Positions 49,401 to 62,994 are shown, counted from the first letter of the stretch. The stretch is DNA of 64,000 bases from Albula goreensis (GCA_022829145.1 CM040746.1:2574731-2638730), one strand, 5' to 3'. Notes: generated from the sequence alone by a model not told the origin. A program made the numbers and translations.

Positions 49401-51088
49401 CACCGTTCTACTTCTGTGTTTAACCCCCTTCCTCAGTATTCTACCCCAGTGTTTAACCCACCAAACCACACTTCTACCCCAGGGTTTCACTCCCAACCCT
49501 TGATTCAAGGCCGGTGTTTAACTCCCCAAGAAAGTATTCTTCCCCAGTGTTTAACCCCCTTACCCACTGTTCTACCCCAGTGTTTTACCCCCAACCCAGT
49601 GTTCTACCCCACTGTTTAACCCCCTGAACCCACGATTCTTCCCCAGTGTATCACCCTCCTACCCACGATTCCGTCCCAGTGTTTAACCCCCTTACTCAGC
49701 ATTCTACCCCAGTTTTTAACCCCGGAACCCACTATTCTACCCCAGTGTATCACACTCCTACCCACTATTCTACCCCAGTGTTTAACCCCCTTTCCAACTC
49801 TTCTCGCCTTTGTTTCACCCCCAACCCACTATTCTACTCCTGTGTTTAACCCCCTTTCCCACTCTTCTACGCCTGTGTTTCACCCCCCGACCCACTATTC
49901 TACCCCAGTGTTTCATCCTCCTACCCACGATTGTTCCCCAGTGTTCAACCCCCCAACCCACTTTTCTACCCCAATGTTTACCCCTTATTCACTATTCTTG
50001 TCCAGTGTTTAACTCCCTTTCCCACTCTTCTACACCCTTTGTTTCACCCCCCAACCCACGATTCTACCCCAGTGTTCAACCCTCCTACCCACTATTCAAC
50101 CTCAGTGTTTAACCCCATTTCCCACTTTTCTACCCCAGTGTTTAACCCCCTAACTACCTATTCTACCCTCGTGCTTAACCCCCTTACTCAGTATTTTACC
50201 CCTGTGTTTAACCCCCTTTCCCACTCTTCTGCGCCTGTGTTTAACCCCCCTTAACCCACTATTTTTGCCCCGTGTTTTACCCCCCTACCCACTATTGTAC
50301 CCCAGTGTTTAACCCTCCCTCCGACTTTTCTTCCCCATTGTTGAACCCCCTTTCCCACGATTCTGCCCCAGTGTTTAATGCCCCTTACCCACTTATCTAC
50401 CCTCGTGTTCAACCCCCCAACCCACTCTTCTACCCCAGTATTTCTCCCTCCTACCCACTGTACTGCCCCAGTGTTTTACCCCCTTACCCACTATTCTACC
50501 CTCATATTTAACCTCCCATTATTCTACCATTATTCCCCTTTCCCTGTTTTACCCCCCCCAACCAATTGTTTTCTGCCCCAGTGTTTACCCCTCTTTTTCA
50601 CTGTTCTACCCCAGTGTTTAACCCCCTTACTGCCTATTCTTATCCCTGTGTTTAACCCCCTTTCCCACTGTTCTACGCCTGTGTTTAACTCCCCAACCCA
50701 CTATTTTTGCCCCGTGTTTTACCCCCTACCCACTATTGTGTTAACCCTTTCAGTGTTTAACCGTCCCCAACCAAATTTTCTTCCCCCATTGTTGAACCCT
50801 TCCCACACCTGCCCCAGTGTTTTGCCCCCTGCCCACTATTCTACCCCAGTATGTAACACCTTACACACACTTGTACCCCAGTGTTTAAAACTCTTGCTCT
50901 TTTCTACCCCAAGTATTTAACCACCAATCCACTATTCTGCCCCATTATTTTAACCCTCTTCTTCATTATTCTACCCCAGTGTTTAACCCCCTTACTTAAA
51001 ATTCTTCCCCAGTGTTTAACCTCTCTTACTCACTGTTCTTCCCAGTGTTTCACCCCTCACCCACTCTTCTACCTTCATGTTTAACCCC

Positions 51089-51588
51089 NNNNNNNNNNNN
51101 NNNNNNNNNNNNNNNNNNNNNNNNNNNNNNNNNNNNNNNNNNNNNNNNNNNNNNNNNNNNNNNNNNNNNNNNNNNNNNNNNNNNNNNNNNNNNNNNNNNN
51201 NNNNNNNNNNNNNNNNNNNNNNNNNNNNNNNNNNNNNNNNNNNNNNNNNNNNNNNNNNNNNNNNNNNNNNNNNNNNNNNNNNNNNNNNNNNNNNNNNNNN
51301 NNNNNNNNNNNNNNNNNNNNNNNNNNNNNNNNNNNNNNNNNNNNNNNNNNNNNNNNNNNNNNNNNNNNNNNNNNNNNNNNNNNNNNNNNNNNNNNNNNNN
51401 NNNNNNNNNNNNNNNNNNNNNNNNNNNNNNNNNNNNNNNNNNNNNNNNNNNNNNNNNNNNNNNNNNNNNNNNNNNNNNNNNNNNNNNNNNNNNNNNNNNN
51501 NNNNNNNNNNNNNNNNNNNNNNNNNNNNNNNNNNNNNNNNNNNNNNNNNNNNNNNNNNNNNNNNNNNNNNNNNNNNNNNNNNNNNNNN
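51089..51588. other. Assembly gap, exactly 500 N
   Basis: A second run of exactly 500 N. Satellite polarity changes back across it, from C-rich on + to G-rich on +. Confidence 0.99.
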
Positions 51589-52449
51589 AACAGTGGGTAG
51601 GAGGTAAACACTGGGGTAAAATTCGAACGGGGTTAAACACTGCGGGAGAATAGGCAGTCATGGGGTAGAACAATGAGTAAAGGGGTTGAACAATGTGGTA
51701 GAATCGTGAGTGAAGGGGTTAAACACTGAAAAAGTGGGTAAGGGGGTTAAACACTAGTGTAGAATCATGGGTAGGAGGGTAAAACTCTGGGGCAGAATCG
51801 CGGAAACGGGAGTAAAACACTGGGGTAGAAAAGTGGGTAGTAGGCTAAAAGACAGGGGTAGAATTGCGGGTTGGGGCGTTAAACACAAGGGTAGATAAGT
51901 GGGAAAGGGGGTTAAAAACTGGGTAAGAATCGCGGGAATGGTGGTTAAACACTGGGGTAGAAAAGTGAGTAAGGGGGTTAACCACGAGGGTAGATCGTGG
52001 GGAAGGGGGTTAAACAAGAGGGTAGATCGTGGGGAAGGGGGTTAAACACGAGGGTAGATCGTGGGGAAGGGGGTTAAACACTGGGGTAGAATCGTGGGGA
52101 AGGGGGTTAAACACTGGGGTAGAATCGTGGGAAAGGAAGGGGTTAAACACTGGGCAAGAACAGTGAGTAGGGGGGGCAAACTCTGGGTCAGAACAGTGGG
52201 TAGGAGGATTAAACACTGGGGCAGAATAGTGGGTAGGGGTAAAACGATGGGGCAGAAGAGTGAGCCTGGGGGTTAAACACCGGGGTAGAATGGTGGGTTT
52301 GGAGGTTTAATCACTGGGGAAGAATAGTGGGATGGGGGTTAAACACTGGGCTAGAATAGTTATTCAGGGGGTTAAACACTGGGGTAGAATTGCGGGAACA
52401 GGGGTTAAACACTGGGGTAGAATCGTGGGTTGGTGGGTTAAACTGCGGG

Positions 52450-54600
52450 GATGAATAGTGGGTTGGGGGGTAAAATACTGGGGCAGAATATTAAGCAAGG
52501 GGGTTAAACACTGGGGTAGAATAGCAGGAACAGGGGTTAAACACTGGGGTGAAATTGTGGGTAGGAGGGAAAAACACTGGGGTAGAATGGAGAATGAGAA
52601 AGGTTAAACACTGGGGAAGAATCGCGTAGAATAGTGAGTAAGGGAGGTGTAGAATTGTGGCAAAGGGGGTTAAACAGTTGGGTAAAATGTTGGGAAAGGG
52701 GGTAAACACTGGGGTAGAAAAGTGGGTTGGGGGGTAAACAATGGGGTAGAATGCAGAGAAAAGGGGTAAAACACTGGGGGTTGAAATGTGGGTTGGGGGA
52801 TTAAACACGGGGCAGAATATTAAGGAAGGGGGTGAAACACGAGGGTAAAATATTTGGAAAGGGGGTTAAATACTGGGGTAGAAAAGTGAGAAAGGGGTTA
52901 AACATTGGGGCAGAATTGTGGGTCAGGGGGTAAAAACTGAGGAGAATTGTGGGTTGGGGGGTTTAAGCACCGGGAAGAATCGTGAGTTGGGGGGTAAAAC
53001 ACTGGGGTGTAAAAGTAAGTAAGGGGGTTACACACTGGGGTGGAAATGTGGGGTGGGGAGTAAAATACTGAGGTATAACAGTGATTTAGGGGGTCAAACA
53101 CTGCAATAGAATGGTGAGTAAGGGGGTTAAACACTGGGGATAACAGAGAGTAAGGTAGTAAAACACTAGAATAGAATCATGAATAAGAGGTTAGAAAACA
53201 CTGGGGTAGGGAGGGTGGGTTGGGGGTTCAACACTGGGGTCGAAAAGTGGGGAAGGAGCAAAACAGTGGGGGTAGAACTGTGGGAAAGGGGATTAAAAAC
53301 AAGGGAAGAATATTTGGAAAGGGGGTTAAACACTGGGGTAGAACAGTGAGTAAAGGGGGTAAAACACTGGGTACAATAGTGGGATGAGGGGTTAAACATT
53401 GAGGTAGAATATTAAACAATGGGCTTAAACACTGGGGTAGAATAGTGGGATGGGGGGTGAAACACTGGGGCAGAATATTAAGCAAGGGGGTTAAACACTG
53501 GGGTAGAATAGCAGGAACAGGGGTTAAACACTGGGAATGAAATTGTGGGTAGGAGGAAAAACACTGGGGTAGAATGGAGAATGAGAAAGGTTAAACACTG
53601 GGGAAGAATCGCGTAGAATAGTGAGTAAGGGAGGTGTAGAATTGTGGCAAAGGGGGTTAAACAGTTGGGTAAAATGTTGGGAAAGGGGGTAAACACTGGG
53701 GTAGAAAAGTGGGTTGGGGGGTAAACAATGGGGTAGAATGCAGAGAAAAGGGGTAAAACACTGGGGGTTGAAATGTGGGTTGGGGGATTAAACACCGGGG
53801 CAGAATATTAAGGAAGGGGGTGAAACACGAGGGTAAAATATTTGGAAAGGGGTTAAATACTGGGGTAGAAAAGTGAGAAAGGGGTTAAACATTGGGGCAG
53901 AATTGTGGGTCGGGGGGTAAAAAACTGAGGGAGAATTGTGGGTTGGGGGGTTAAACACCGGGGAAGAATCGTGAGTTGGGGGGTAAAACACTGGGGTGTA
54001 AAAGTAAGTAAGGGGGTTACACACTGGGGTGGAAATGTGGGGTGGGGAGTAAAATACTGAGGTATAACAGTGATTTAGGGGGTCAAACACTGCAATAGAA
54101 TGGTGAGTAAGGGGGTTAAACACTGGGGGATAACAGAGAGTAAGGTAGTAAAACACTAGAATAGAATCATGAATAAGAGGGTTAAACACTGGGGTAGGGA
54201 GGTGGGTTGGGGGGTTCAACACTGGGGTCGAAAAGTGGGGAAGGGAGCAAAACAGTGGGGTAGAACTGTGGGAAAGGGGATTAAAAACAAGGGAAGAATA
54301 TTTGGAAAGGGGGTTAAACACTGGGGTAGAACAGTGAGTAAGGGGGTAAAACACTGGGGTACAATAGTGGGATGAGGGGTTAAACATTGGGGTAGAATAT
54401 TAAACAATGGGGTTAAACACTGGGGTAGAATAGTGGGATGGGGTGAAACACTGGGGCAGAATATTAAGCATGGGGGTTAAACACTGGGGTAGAATCGCAG
54501 GAATGGGGCTTAAACACTGGGGTAAAATAGTGGGTAGGAGGGTAAAACACTGGGGTTGAATCGACAGTGAGAAAGGTTAAACACTGGGTAAGAATCGCGG
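52450..54600 (+). repeat. Tandem duplication, period about 0.99 kb (30 units)
   Basis: ATCGCGTAGAATAGTGAG is at 52621 and 53608, offset 987, close to 30 x 33 = 990. Virtually every variant unit between these points corresponds, including GGAAATGTGGGGTGGGGAG and ACACTGCAATAGAATGG. A third copy begins at about 54460 and soon diverges. Confidence 0.88.
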
Positions 54601-57600
54601 GAAAGGGGGTTAGACACTTAGGTAGAATCGCGGGAAAGGGGGTTAAACACTGGGGTAGAAAAGTGGGAAGGAGGATAAAACACTGGAGTAAAATTGTGGA
54701 CTGCGGGAGTTAAACACTGGGGTAGAGGAGTGGGTAAGCGGGTAAAAGACTGCGGTAGAAAATTAAGTAAGGGGGTTAAACACTGGGGTAGAATAGTCAG
54801 GAAAGGGGTTAGACACAGAGGTAGAATCGCGGGAAAGGGGGTTAAACACTGGGGAAGAATTGTGAGTAAGGGGGTTAAACACTGGGTAAGAAAAGGGGGA
54901 AAGGTTGTTAAACACTGGGGAAGAATGGTGGGTAAGGGAGCTAAACAATGGGGTAGAAATGGGAATTTAAACATGAGGGTAAAATAACGGAAAGGGGGTT
55001 AAATACTGGGATAGAAAAGTGAGTAATGGGTAGAATTGTGGGTAGGGGGGTTTAACACTGTGGTAGAATCGTAAATAAGGGGGTTAAATACTGAGGTAGA
55101 AAAGTGGGTAAGAGGGTTAAGACTGGGAAGAATAGTGAATAAAGGGGTTAAACAATGACGTAAATAGTGAGAAATGGGATTAAACACTGGGGTAGAATGG
55201 CGGTTTGGGGGCTAACCACTGGGTTAGAATAGTGGGATGGGGTTAAACACTGGGGTAGAATAGTAATTAAGGCAGTTAAACAATGGGGCAGAAAATTGGG
55301 TTGGGGTGTGAAACAAGAGGGCAGAAAAGTGGGAAAGGGAGGTTAAATCACTGGGGCAGAATATGAAGTAACGGGGTTAAACACTGTGGTAGAAGAGCGG
55401 GAACAGGGGTTAAACACTGGGGTAGAGTAGAGGGCAGGAGGCAAAAACACGGGGCTAGAATAGTGGGTTGGGGGTTAAACACTGGGGTAGAATACTGGGT
55501 AGAACGGTAAAACACTGGGGTAGAAAACTGGGTTGGGGGGTTAAACACGGGTAGAATCGTGGGAAAGGGGGTTAAACACTGGGGTAAAAAATTTGGAACG
55601 GGGGTTAAACACTGCGGGAGAATAGGGAGTCAGGGGGTTAAACAATGAGGAAGAATTGTGGGTTGGGGGTTAAACACTGGGGTAGAACAGTGAGTAAAGG
55701 GGTTGAACAATGGGGTAGAATCGTGAGTAAGGGGGTGAAACACTGGAGTACAATAGTGGATTGGGGTGTTAAACACTGGGGTAGAAAAGCAGGAAAGGGT
55801 GATAAACATGTGGGTAGAATTATGGGTTGGAGGGTAAAATACAAGGGTATAATATTGGGAAAGAGGGTGAAACACAGGGGTAAAATAGTGGGCAGGAGGG
55901 TAAAACACTGCAGTAAAAAAGGGGTTGCGGGGTTAAACACTCGGGAAGGACAGTGATCAGGGGGTTAAACAATGGGACAGAATATTAAGTGAGGGAGGTA
56001 AACACTGGGGGTGAAAAGTGAATAAGGGGGTTAAAAACTGGGGTAGAAAAGAGGGAACAGGGGTTAAACACTTGGGTACAATAGTGGGTTGGAGGGTAAA
56101 ACACTGGGGTAGAATCGTGAGTGAAGGGGTTAAACACTGAAAAAGTGGGTAAGGGGGTTAAACACTGGGGAAGAATAGTGGGTAGGAGAGTGATAAACTG
56201 GGGTAGAATACTGGGTTGGGAGGTTAAACACTAGGGTAGAATCGTGGGTAGGAGGGTAAAACACTGGGGTAGAATCGCGGAAATGGGAGTAAAACACTGG
56301 GGTAGAAAAGTGGGTAGGAGCCTAAAAGACGGGGGTAGAATAGTGGGTTGGGGGGTTAAACACTATGGAAGAAGAGTGGGAAAGGGGATTAAACACTGAG
56401 GTAGAATCGTGAGTAAGGGTTAAACGCTTGAGTTGGTGCGGTTAAAAAGGTGTTAAACACAAGGGTAGATAAGTGGGTAAGGGGTTAAAAACTGGGTAAG
56501 AATCACGGGAACGGTGGTTAAACACTGGGGTAGAAAAGTGAGTAAGGGGGTTAAACACGAGGGTAGATAGTGGGCAAGGGGGTTAAACACTAGGGTAGTA
56601 TCGTGGGAAAGGGGGTTAAACACTGGGGTAGAATCGTGGAAAGGGTTAAACACTGGGCAAGAACAGTGAGTAGGGGGGTAAACTCTGGGTCATAATAGTG
56701 GGTAGGAGGATTAAACACTGGGGTAGAATAGTCGGTTGGGGTTAAATATGAGGGTAGAATTGTGGTTAATGGGGGTTAAACACTGGGGCAGAATATTAAG
56801 TAACAGGGTTAAACACAGCGGTAGAAAAATGAATAAGGGGGTTAAACACTGGAGTAGAAAAGTGATTGAGGGGGTGAAACACGGGTAGAATATCAAGTAA
56901 GTGCGTTAGACACTGGGGTAGAATTATGGGAAAGGGGGTTAAACACTGGGCAAGAACAGAGGAAAAGGGGGTTAAACACTGGGGAAGAATTGTGGGTAGA
57001 AGGGTGATGCACTGGGGTAGAATAGTGGGTTCGGGGGTGAAACACTGGGGTAGAATACTGGGTTGGGGGGTTAAACAATGGGGTAGAACAGTGGGGAAGA
57101 GGGTAAAATACTGGGGAGGAAGAGTGAGTTAGGGCTTGAAACACTGGGTAGTAGAATTGTGGGATGGGGGGTTAATCACTGGGGTTGAATAGTGAGTAAG
57201 GGAGCTAAACACTGCTGTAGAATTGTGGCAAAGGGGGTTAAACAGTTTGGTAAAATGTTGGGAAAGGGGTAAAACACTGGGGTAGAAAAAGTGGGATGGG
57301 GGATAAACACTGGCGTAGGTAAGTGGGTTGGGGGGTTAAACAATGGGGTAGAATAGTGAGAAAGGGTAAAACACTGGGGGGTTGAAATGTGGGTTGGGGA
57401 TTAAACACTGGGGCAGAATAGTGGGATAGGGGTTAAACACTGGGGCAGAATATTAAAGAAGGGTGAAACACGTGTTTAACAGCAGGCGTTAAACACCTCT
57501 GGGAAATACTGGCAAAGGTGTAAAACACTAGGAGTAGAACAGTGAGTAAAGGGATAAAAACACTGGGGTGAAATTTTGAATAAGGGGGATAAACACTGAG

Positions 57601-58129
57601 GTAGAAAAGCAGGAAAGGGGGTTAAATACTGGGGTAGGATCGTGGGAAAAGGTGAAACACTGGAGGCAAGAACAGTGAGAGTAGAGGGGTAAAAACTGGG
57701 GTAGAATTGTGTGAGAGGGTTAAACACTGGAGTAAAACATTGGGAAAGAGGTTACACAGGGGTACTGTCGTGAGATCGAGGCGGTTAAACACTGGGGTAG
57801 AAAACTGGTTAGGGTGTGAAATACGAGGGCAGAAAAAATGGGAAAGGAGGTTAAATCACTGGGGCAGAAAATTAAAGGGATTACACACTGTGGTAGAAGA
57901 GCAAGACCAGGGGTTAAACACTGGGGTAGAATCGTGGGTTGGAGGGTAAATAGAATAGGGAATGAGGTGGTTAAACACTGTGGTAGATGAGAGGGAACGT
58001 GGGTTAAACACTGGGGTAGAATAATGGGCTGGAGGAAAAAGCATGGGGCTAGAATCGTGGGTTGGGGTTAAACACTGGGGTAGAAAAGTGAGGAAGGAGC
58101 GTTAAACACTGGTGTAGAATGCAAATGTC

Positions 58130-61100
58130 GGGGTTCCCAATGGTGAGTCGGACGGAAAACACTAGGAGTAGAATAATGGGTTGGGGTTAAACACTGGGGT
58201 AGGATCGTGGAAAGAGCGTTAAAACACTGGGGCAGAATGGCGGGCAAACGGGGTTAAACACTGGGCAGAATAGTGGGTTGGGGGTTAAACACTGGGGTGG
58301 AATCATGAATAAGAGGGCTAAACACTGGGGTAGAAAATCAGAAACAGTGGTTTAACACTGGGGTAGAATGGGGAGTAAGGGGTTAAACACTGGGGTAGAA
58401 TCGTGGGTTGGGGTTAAACACTGGGGCAGAACATTAAGTTAGGGGGTAAACACTGGGGTTGAAAAGTGAATCAGGGGGTTAAACACTGGGGTAGAATAGT
58501 GAGTGAGGGGGTTAAACACTAGGGTAGAAAAGTGAAAAAGAGGGTTAAACACTGGGGTAGAATCGTGGGAAAGGGGGTTAAACACTGGGGTGAGGGGGGT
58601 TAAACTGTGGGGCAGAATATTAAGTAAGGGGGTTAAACACGGGTAAAATAGTGGGATGGGGGGTTAAACATTGCGGTAGAATATTAAGCAAGGAGGTTAA
58701 ACACTGGGGTAGAATCGTGGGATGGGGGGTTAAACACTGGGGTAAAACAGTGGGTAGGAAGGTAAAACACAGGGGTTGAATGGACAGTGAGAAAGGTTAA
58801 ACACTAGGGTAGAATCTTGGTAGGAGGGTAAAACACTGGATTAGAATAGTGGATTGGGGGGTTAAACACTGGGGTAGAAAAGCAGGAAAGGGTGATAAAC
58901 ATGTGGGTAGAATTGTGGGTGAGGGGGGTTAAACTGTGGGGCAGAATATTAAGTAAGGGGGTTAAACACGGGTAAAATAGTGGGATGGGGGGTTAAACAT
59001 TGCGGTAGAATATTAAGCAAGGAGGTTAAACACTGGGGTAGAATCGTGGGATGGGGGTTAAACACTGGGTAAAATAGTGGTAGGAAGGTAAAACACAGGG
59101 TTGAATGGACAGTGAGAAAGGTAAAACACTGGTGTAGTATTGCGAATGGGGCTAAACACTGGGGTAGAACAGTGGGTAGGAGGGTAAAAACCGGGGGTAG
59201 AATCGTGAGTAAGTGGTTAAATCACTGGGGCAGAAGAGTGAGTAAGGGGGGTAAACACTGGGGAAAAATCATGGGAAAGGGGGTGGAAAAAATGGGGTCA
59301 AATAGTGACCAAAGGGATTAAATACTGGGGTAGAATCGTTGGTTGGGGGTTAAACACTGAAGTAGAATTGTAGGAAGGGGGTTAAACACTGGGCAAGGAC
59401 AGTGAGTAAGAGGGGTAAAACACTGGGGTAGAAAAGTCATGAGGGGGGTTAGACACTGAGGAAGAATCGCGGGAAAGGGGGTTAAACACTGGGGTAGAAT
59501 CTTGGGTAGGAGGGTAAAACACTGGATTAGAATAGTGGATTGGGGGGTTAAACACTGGGGTAGAAAAGCAGGAAAGGGTGATAAACATGTGGGTAGAATT
59601 GTGGGTTGGAGGGTGAAATACAAGGGTATAATATCGGGAAAGGGGGTTAAACACTGGGGTAGAAAAGTGAGGAAGGGCGTTAAACACTGGTGTAGAATTG
59701 CGGGTAATGGGGTTCCCAATGGTGAGTCGGACGGGAAAACACTGGGGTAGAATAATGGGTTGGGGGGTTAAACACTGGGGTAGGATCGTGGGAAAGGGCG
59801 TTAAACACTGGGGCAGAATGGCGGGAACGGGGTTAAACACTGGGGTAGAATAGTGGGTTGGGGGGTTAAACACTGGGGTGGAATCATGAATAAGAGGGTT
59901 AAACACTGGGGTAGAAAATCAGGAACGGTGGTTTAACACTGGGGTAGAATGGGGAGTAAGGGGGTTAAACACTGGGGTAGAATCGTGGGTTGGGGGGTTA
60001 AACACTGGGGCAGAACATTAAGTTAGGGGGGTAAACACTGGGGTTGAAAAGTGAATCAGGGGGTTAAACACTGGGGTAGAATAGTGAGTGAGGGGGTTAA
60101 ACACTAGGGTAGAAAAGTGAAAAGAGGGTTAAACACTGGGGTAGAATCGTGGAAAGGGGTTAAACACTGGGGTGAGGGGGGTTAAACTGTGGGGCAGAAT
60201 ATTAAGTAAGGGGGTTAAACACGGGTAAAATAGTGGGATGGGGGTTAAACATTGCGGTAGAATATTAAGCAAGGAGGTTAAACACTGGGGTAGAATCGTG
60301 GGATGGGGGGTTAAACACTGGGGTAAAACAGTGGGTAGGAAGGTAAAACACAGGGTTGAATGGACAGTGAGAAAGGTTAAACACTAGGCTAGAATCTTGG
60401 TAGGAGGGTAAAACACTGGATTAGAATAGTGGATTGGGGGGTTAAACACTGGGGTAGAAAAGCAGGAAAGGGTGATAAACATGTGGGTAGAATTGTGGGT
60501 GAGGGGGGTTAAACTGTGGGGCAGAATATTAAGTAAGGGGGTTAAACACGGGTAAAATAGTGGGATGGGGTTAAACATTGCGGTAGAATATTAAACAAGA
60601 GGTTAAACACTGGGGTAGAATCGTGGGATGGGGGGTTAAACACTGGGGTAAAATAGTGGGTAGGAAGGTAAAACACAGGGGTTGAATGGACAGTGAGAAA
60701 GGTAAAACACTGGTGTAGTATTGCGGGAATGGGGGCTAAACACTGGGGTAGAACAGTGGGTAGGAGGGTAAAAACCGGGGGTAGAATCGTGAGTAAGTGG
60801 TTAAATCACTGGGGCAGAAGAGTGAGTAAGGGGGGTAAACACTGGGGAAAAATCATGGGAAAGGGGTGGAAAAAATGGGGTCAAATAGTGACCAAAGGGA
60901 TTAAATACTGGGGTAGAATCGTTGGTTGGGGGGTTAAACACTGAAGTAGAATTGTAGGAAGGGGGTTAAACACTGGGCAAGGACAGTGAGTAAGAGGGGT
61001 AAAACACTGGGGTAGAAAAGTCATGAGGGGGGTTAGACACTGAGGAAGAATCGCGGGAAAGGGGGTTAAACACTGGGGTAGAATCTTGGGTAGGAGGGTA

Positions 61101-62620
61101 AAACACTGGATTAGAATAGTGGATTGGGGGGTTAAACACTGGGGTAGAAAAGCAGGAAAGGGTGATAAACATGTGGGTAGAATTGTGGGTTGGAGGGTAA
61201 AATACAAGGTATAATATCGGGAAAAGGGTTAAACACTGGGGTAGAAAAAAGTGAGGAAGGCGTTAAACACTGGTGTAGAATTATGGGTAATGGGAGTTCC
61301 CAATGGTGAGTCGGACGGGAAAACACTGGGGTAGAATAACGGTTGGGGGTTAAACACTGGGGCAGGATCGTAGGGAAAAAGCGTTAAACACTGGGGCAGA
61401 ATGGCGGGAACGGGGGTTAAACACTGGGGTAGAATAGTGGGTTGGGGGGTTAAACACTGGGGTGGAATCATGAATAAGAGGGTTAAACACTGGGGTAGAA
61501 AATCAGGAACGGTGGTTTTTAACACTGGGTAGAATGGGAGTAAGGGGGTTAAACACTGGGGTAGAATCGTGGGTTGGGGGGTTAAACACTGGGGCAGAAC
61601 ATTAAGTTAGGGGGTAAACACTGGGGTTGAAAAGTGAATCAGGGGGTTAAACACTGGGGTAGAATAGTGAGTGAGGGGGTTAAAACACTAGGGTAGAAAA
61701 GTGAAAAAGAGGGTTAAACACTGGGTAGAATCGTGGGAAAGGGGTTAAACACTGGGGTAGAATTGTGGGTGAGGGGGGTTAAACTGTGGGGCAGAATATT
61801 AAGTAAGGGGGTTAAACACGGGTAAAATAGTGGGATGGGGGGTTAAACATTGCGGTAGAATATTAAGCAAGGAGGTTAAACACTGGGGTAGAATCGTGGG
61901 ATGGGGGGTTAAACACTGGGGTAAAATAGTGGGTAGGAAGGTAAAACACAGGGGTTGAATGGACAGTGAGAAAGGTAAAACACTGGTGTAGTATTGCGGG
62001 AATGGGGGCTAAACACTGGGGTAGAACAGTGGGTAGGAGGGTAAAAACCGGGGGTAGAATCGTGAGTAAGTGGTTAAATCACTGGGGCAGAAGAGTGAGT
62101 AAGGGGGTAAACACTGGGAAAAATCATGGGAAAGGGGTGGAAAAAATGGGGTCAAATAGTGACCAAAGGGATTAAATACTGGGGTAGAATCGTTGGTTGG
62201 GGGGTTAAACACTGAAGTAGAATTGTAGGAAGGGGGTTAAACACTGGGCAAGGACAGTGAGTAAGAGGGTAAAACACTGGGGTAGAAAAGTCATGAGGGG
62301 GTTAGACACTGAGGAAGAATCGCGGGAAAGGGGGTTAAACACTGGGGTAGAATCTTGGGTAGGAGGGTAAAACACTGGATTAGAATAGTGGATTGGGGGT
62401 TAAACACTGGGGTAGAAAAGCAGGAAAGGGTGATAAACATGTGGGTAGAATTGTGGGTTGGAGGGTAAAATACAAGGGTATAATATCGGGAAAGGGGGTT
62501 AAACACTGGGGTAGAACAGTGGGTAGGAGGATAAAACACTGCAGAAGAAGAATGGGTTGCGGGGGTAAACACTCGGGAAGGACAGTGGTCAGGGGGTTAA
62601 ACAATGGGACAGAATATTAA
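58130..62620 (+). repeat. Large higher-order repeat, about 1.58 kb period, three copies (third shortened)
   Basis: The rare string GTTCCCAATGGTGAGTCGGA starts at 58133, 59712 and 61296, giving periods of 1579 and 1584 bp; 48 x 33 = 1584. Each block shares the same ordered variants: AATCATGAATAAGAGGG, GAAAATCAG-AAC, TTAAACTGTGGGGCAG, GGACAGTGAGAAAGG and TGATAAACATGTGGGTAG. Copies 1 and 2 contain an internal partial repeat, with TTAAACTGTGGGG at 58600 and 58929 in the first. Copy 3 lacks it and is about 0.3 kb shorter. Copy 1 has more indels than copy 2. Confidence 0.9.
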
Positions 62621-62994
62621 GTGAGGGGGGTAAACACTGGGGTAGAAAGCGGGAACAGGGTTAAACACTGGGGTAGAAAAATTGGTTAGAATTATAAAAA
62701 CACAAGGCAGAATAGTGGGTAAGGGTTAAACACTGGGGCAGAAAATTTAGTGAGGGTTTAACACTGGGGTAAAACAGAGGGAGCGGGGGTGAAACACTGT
62801 GGTAGAATCGTGTGTAGGAGGGTAAAAAACACTGGGGTAGAATAGTGGGAAAGGGGTAAACACTGGGAAAGAATAGTGAGTAAGAGGGTTAAACACTGGG
62901 GAAGAAATGGTCAGGAGGGGGGTTAGACACAGAGGTAGAATCGCGGGAAAGGGGGTTGAACACAGGGGTAGAATAGAGGGAAAGGGGGTGAAAC

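Larger units (their letters stand above)
45518..51088 (-). repeat. 33-bp satellite array (block 2, last part)
   Basis: Satellite with the C-rich strand on + up to the second gap. 45.5-47.4 kb duplicates 42.3-44.15 kb. Around 46.56-46.74 kb the units are scrambled, with short non-unit strings such as AACCTTTTTCCATC. The last part, about 50.5-51.09 kb, is irregular with many C-run length changes as the contig end is approached. No gene or other element is seen. Confidence 0.95.

Noticed and set aside
30785-51673. Open frames spanning the N runs at 30788-31287 and 51089-51588
   Set aside because: They are produced by translating unknown bases and contain no real coding information.
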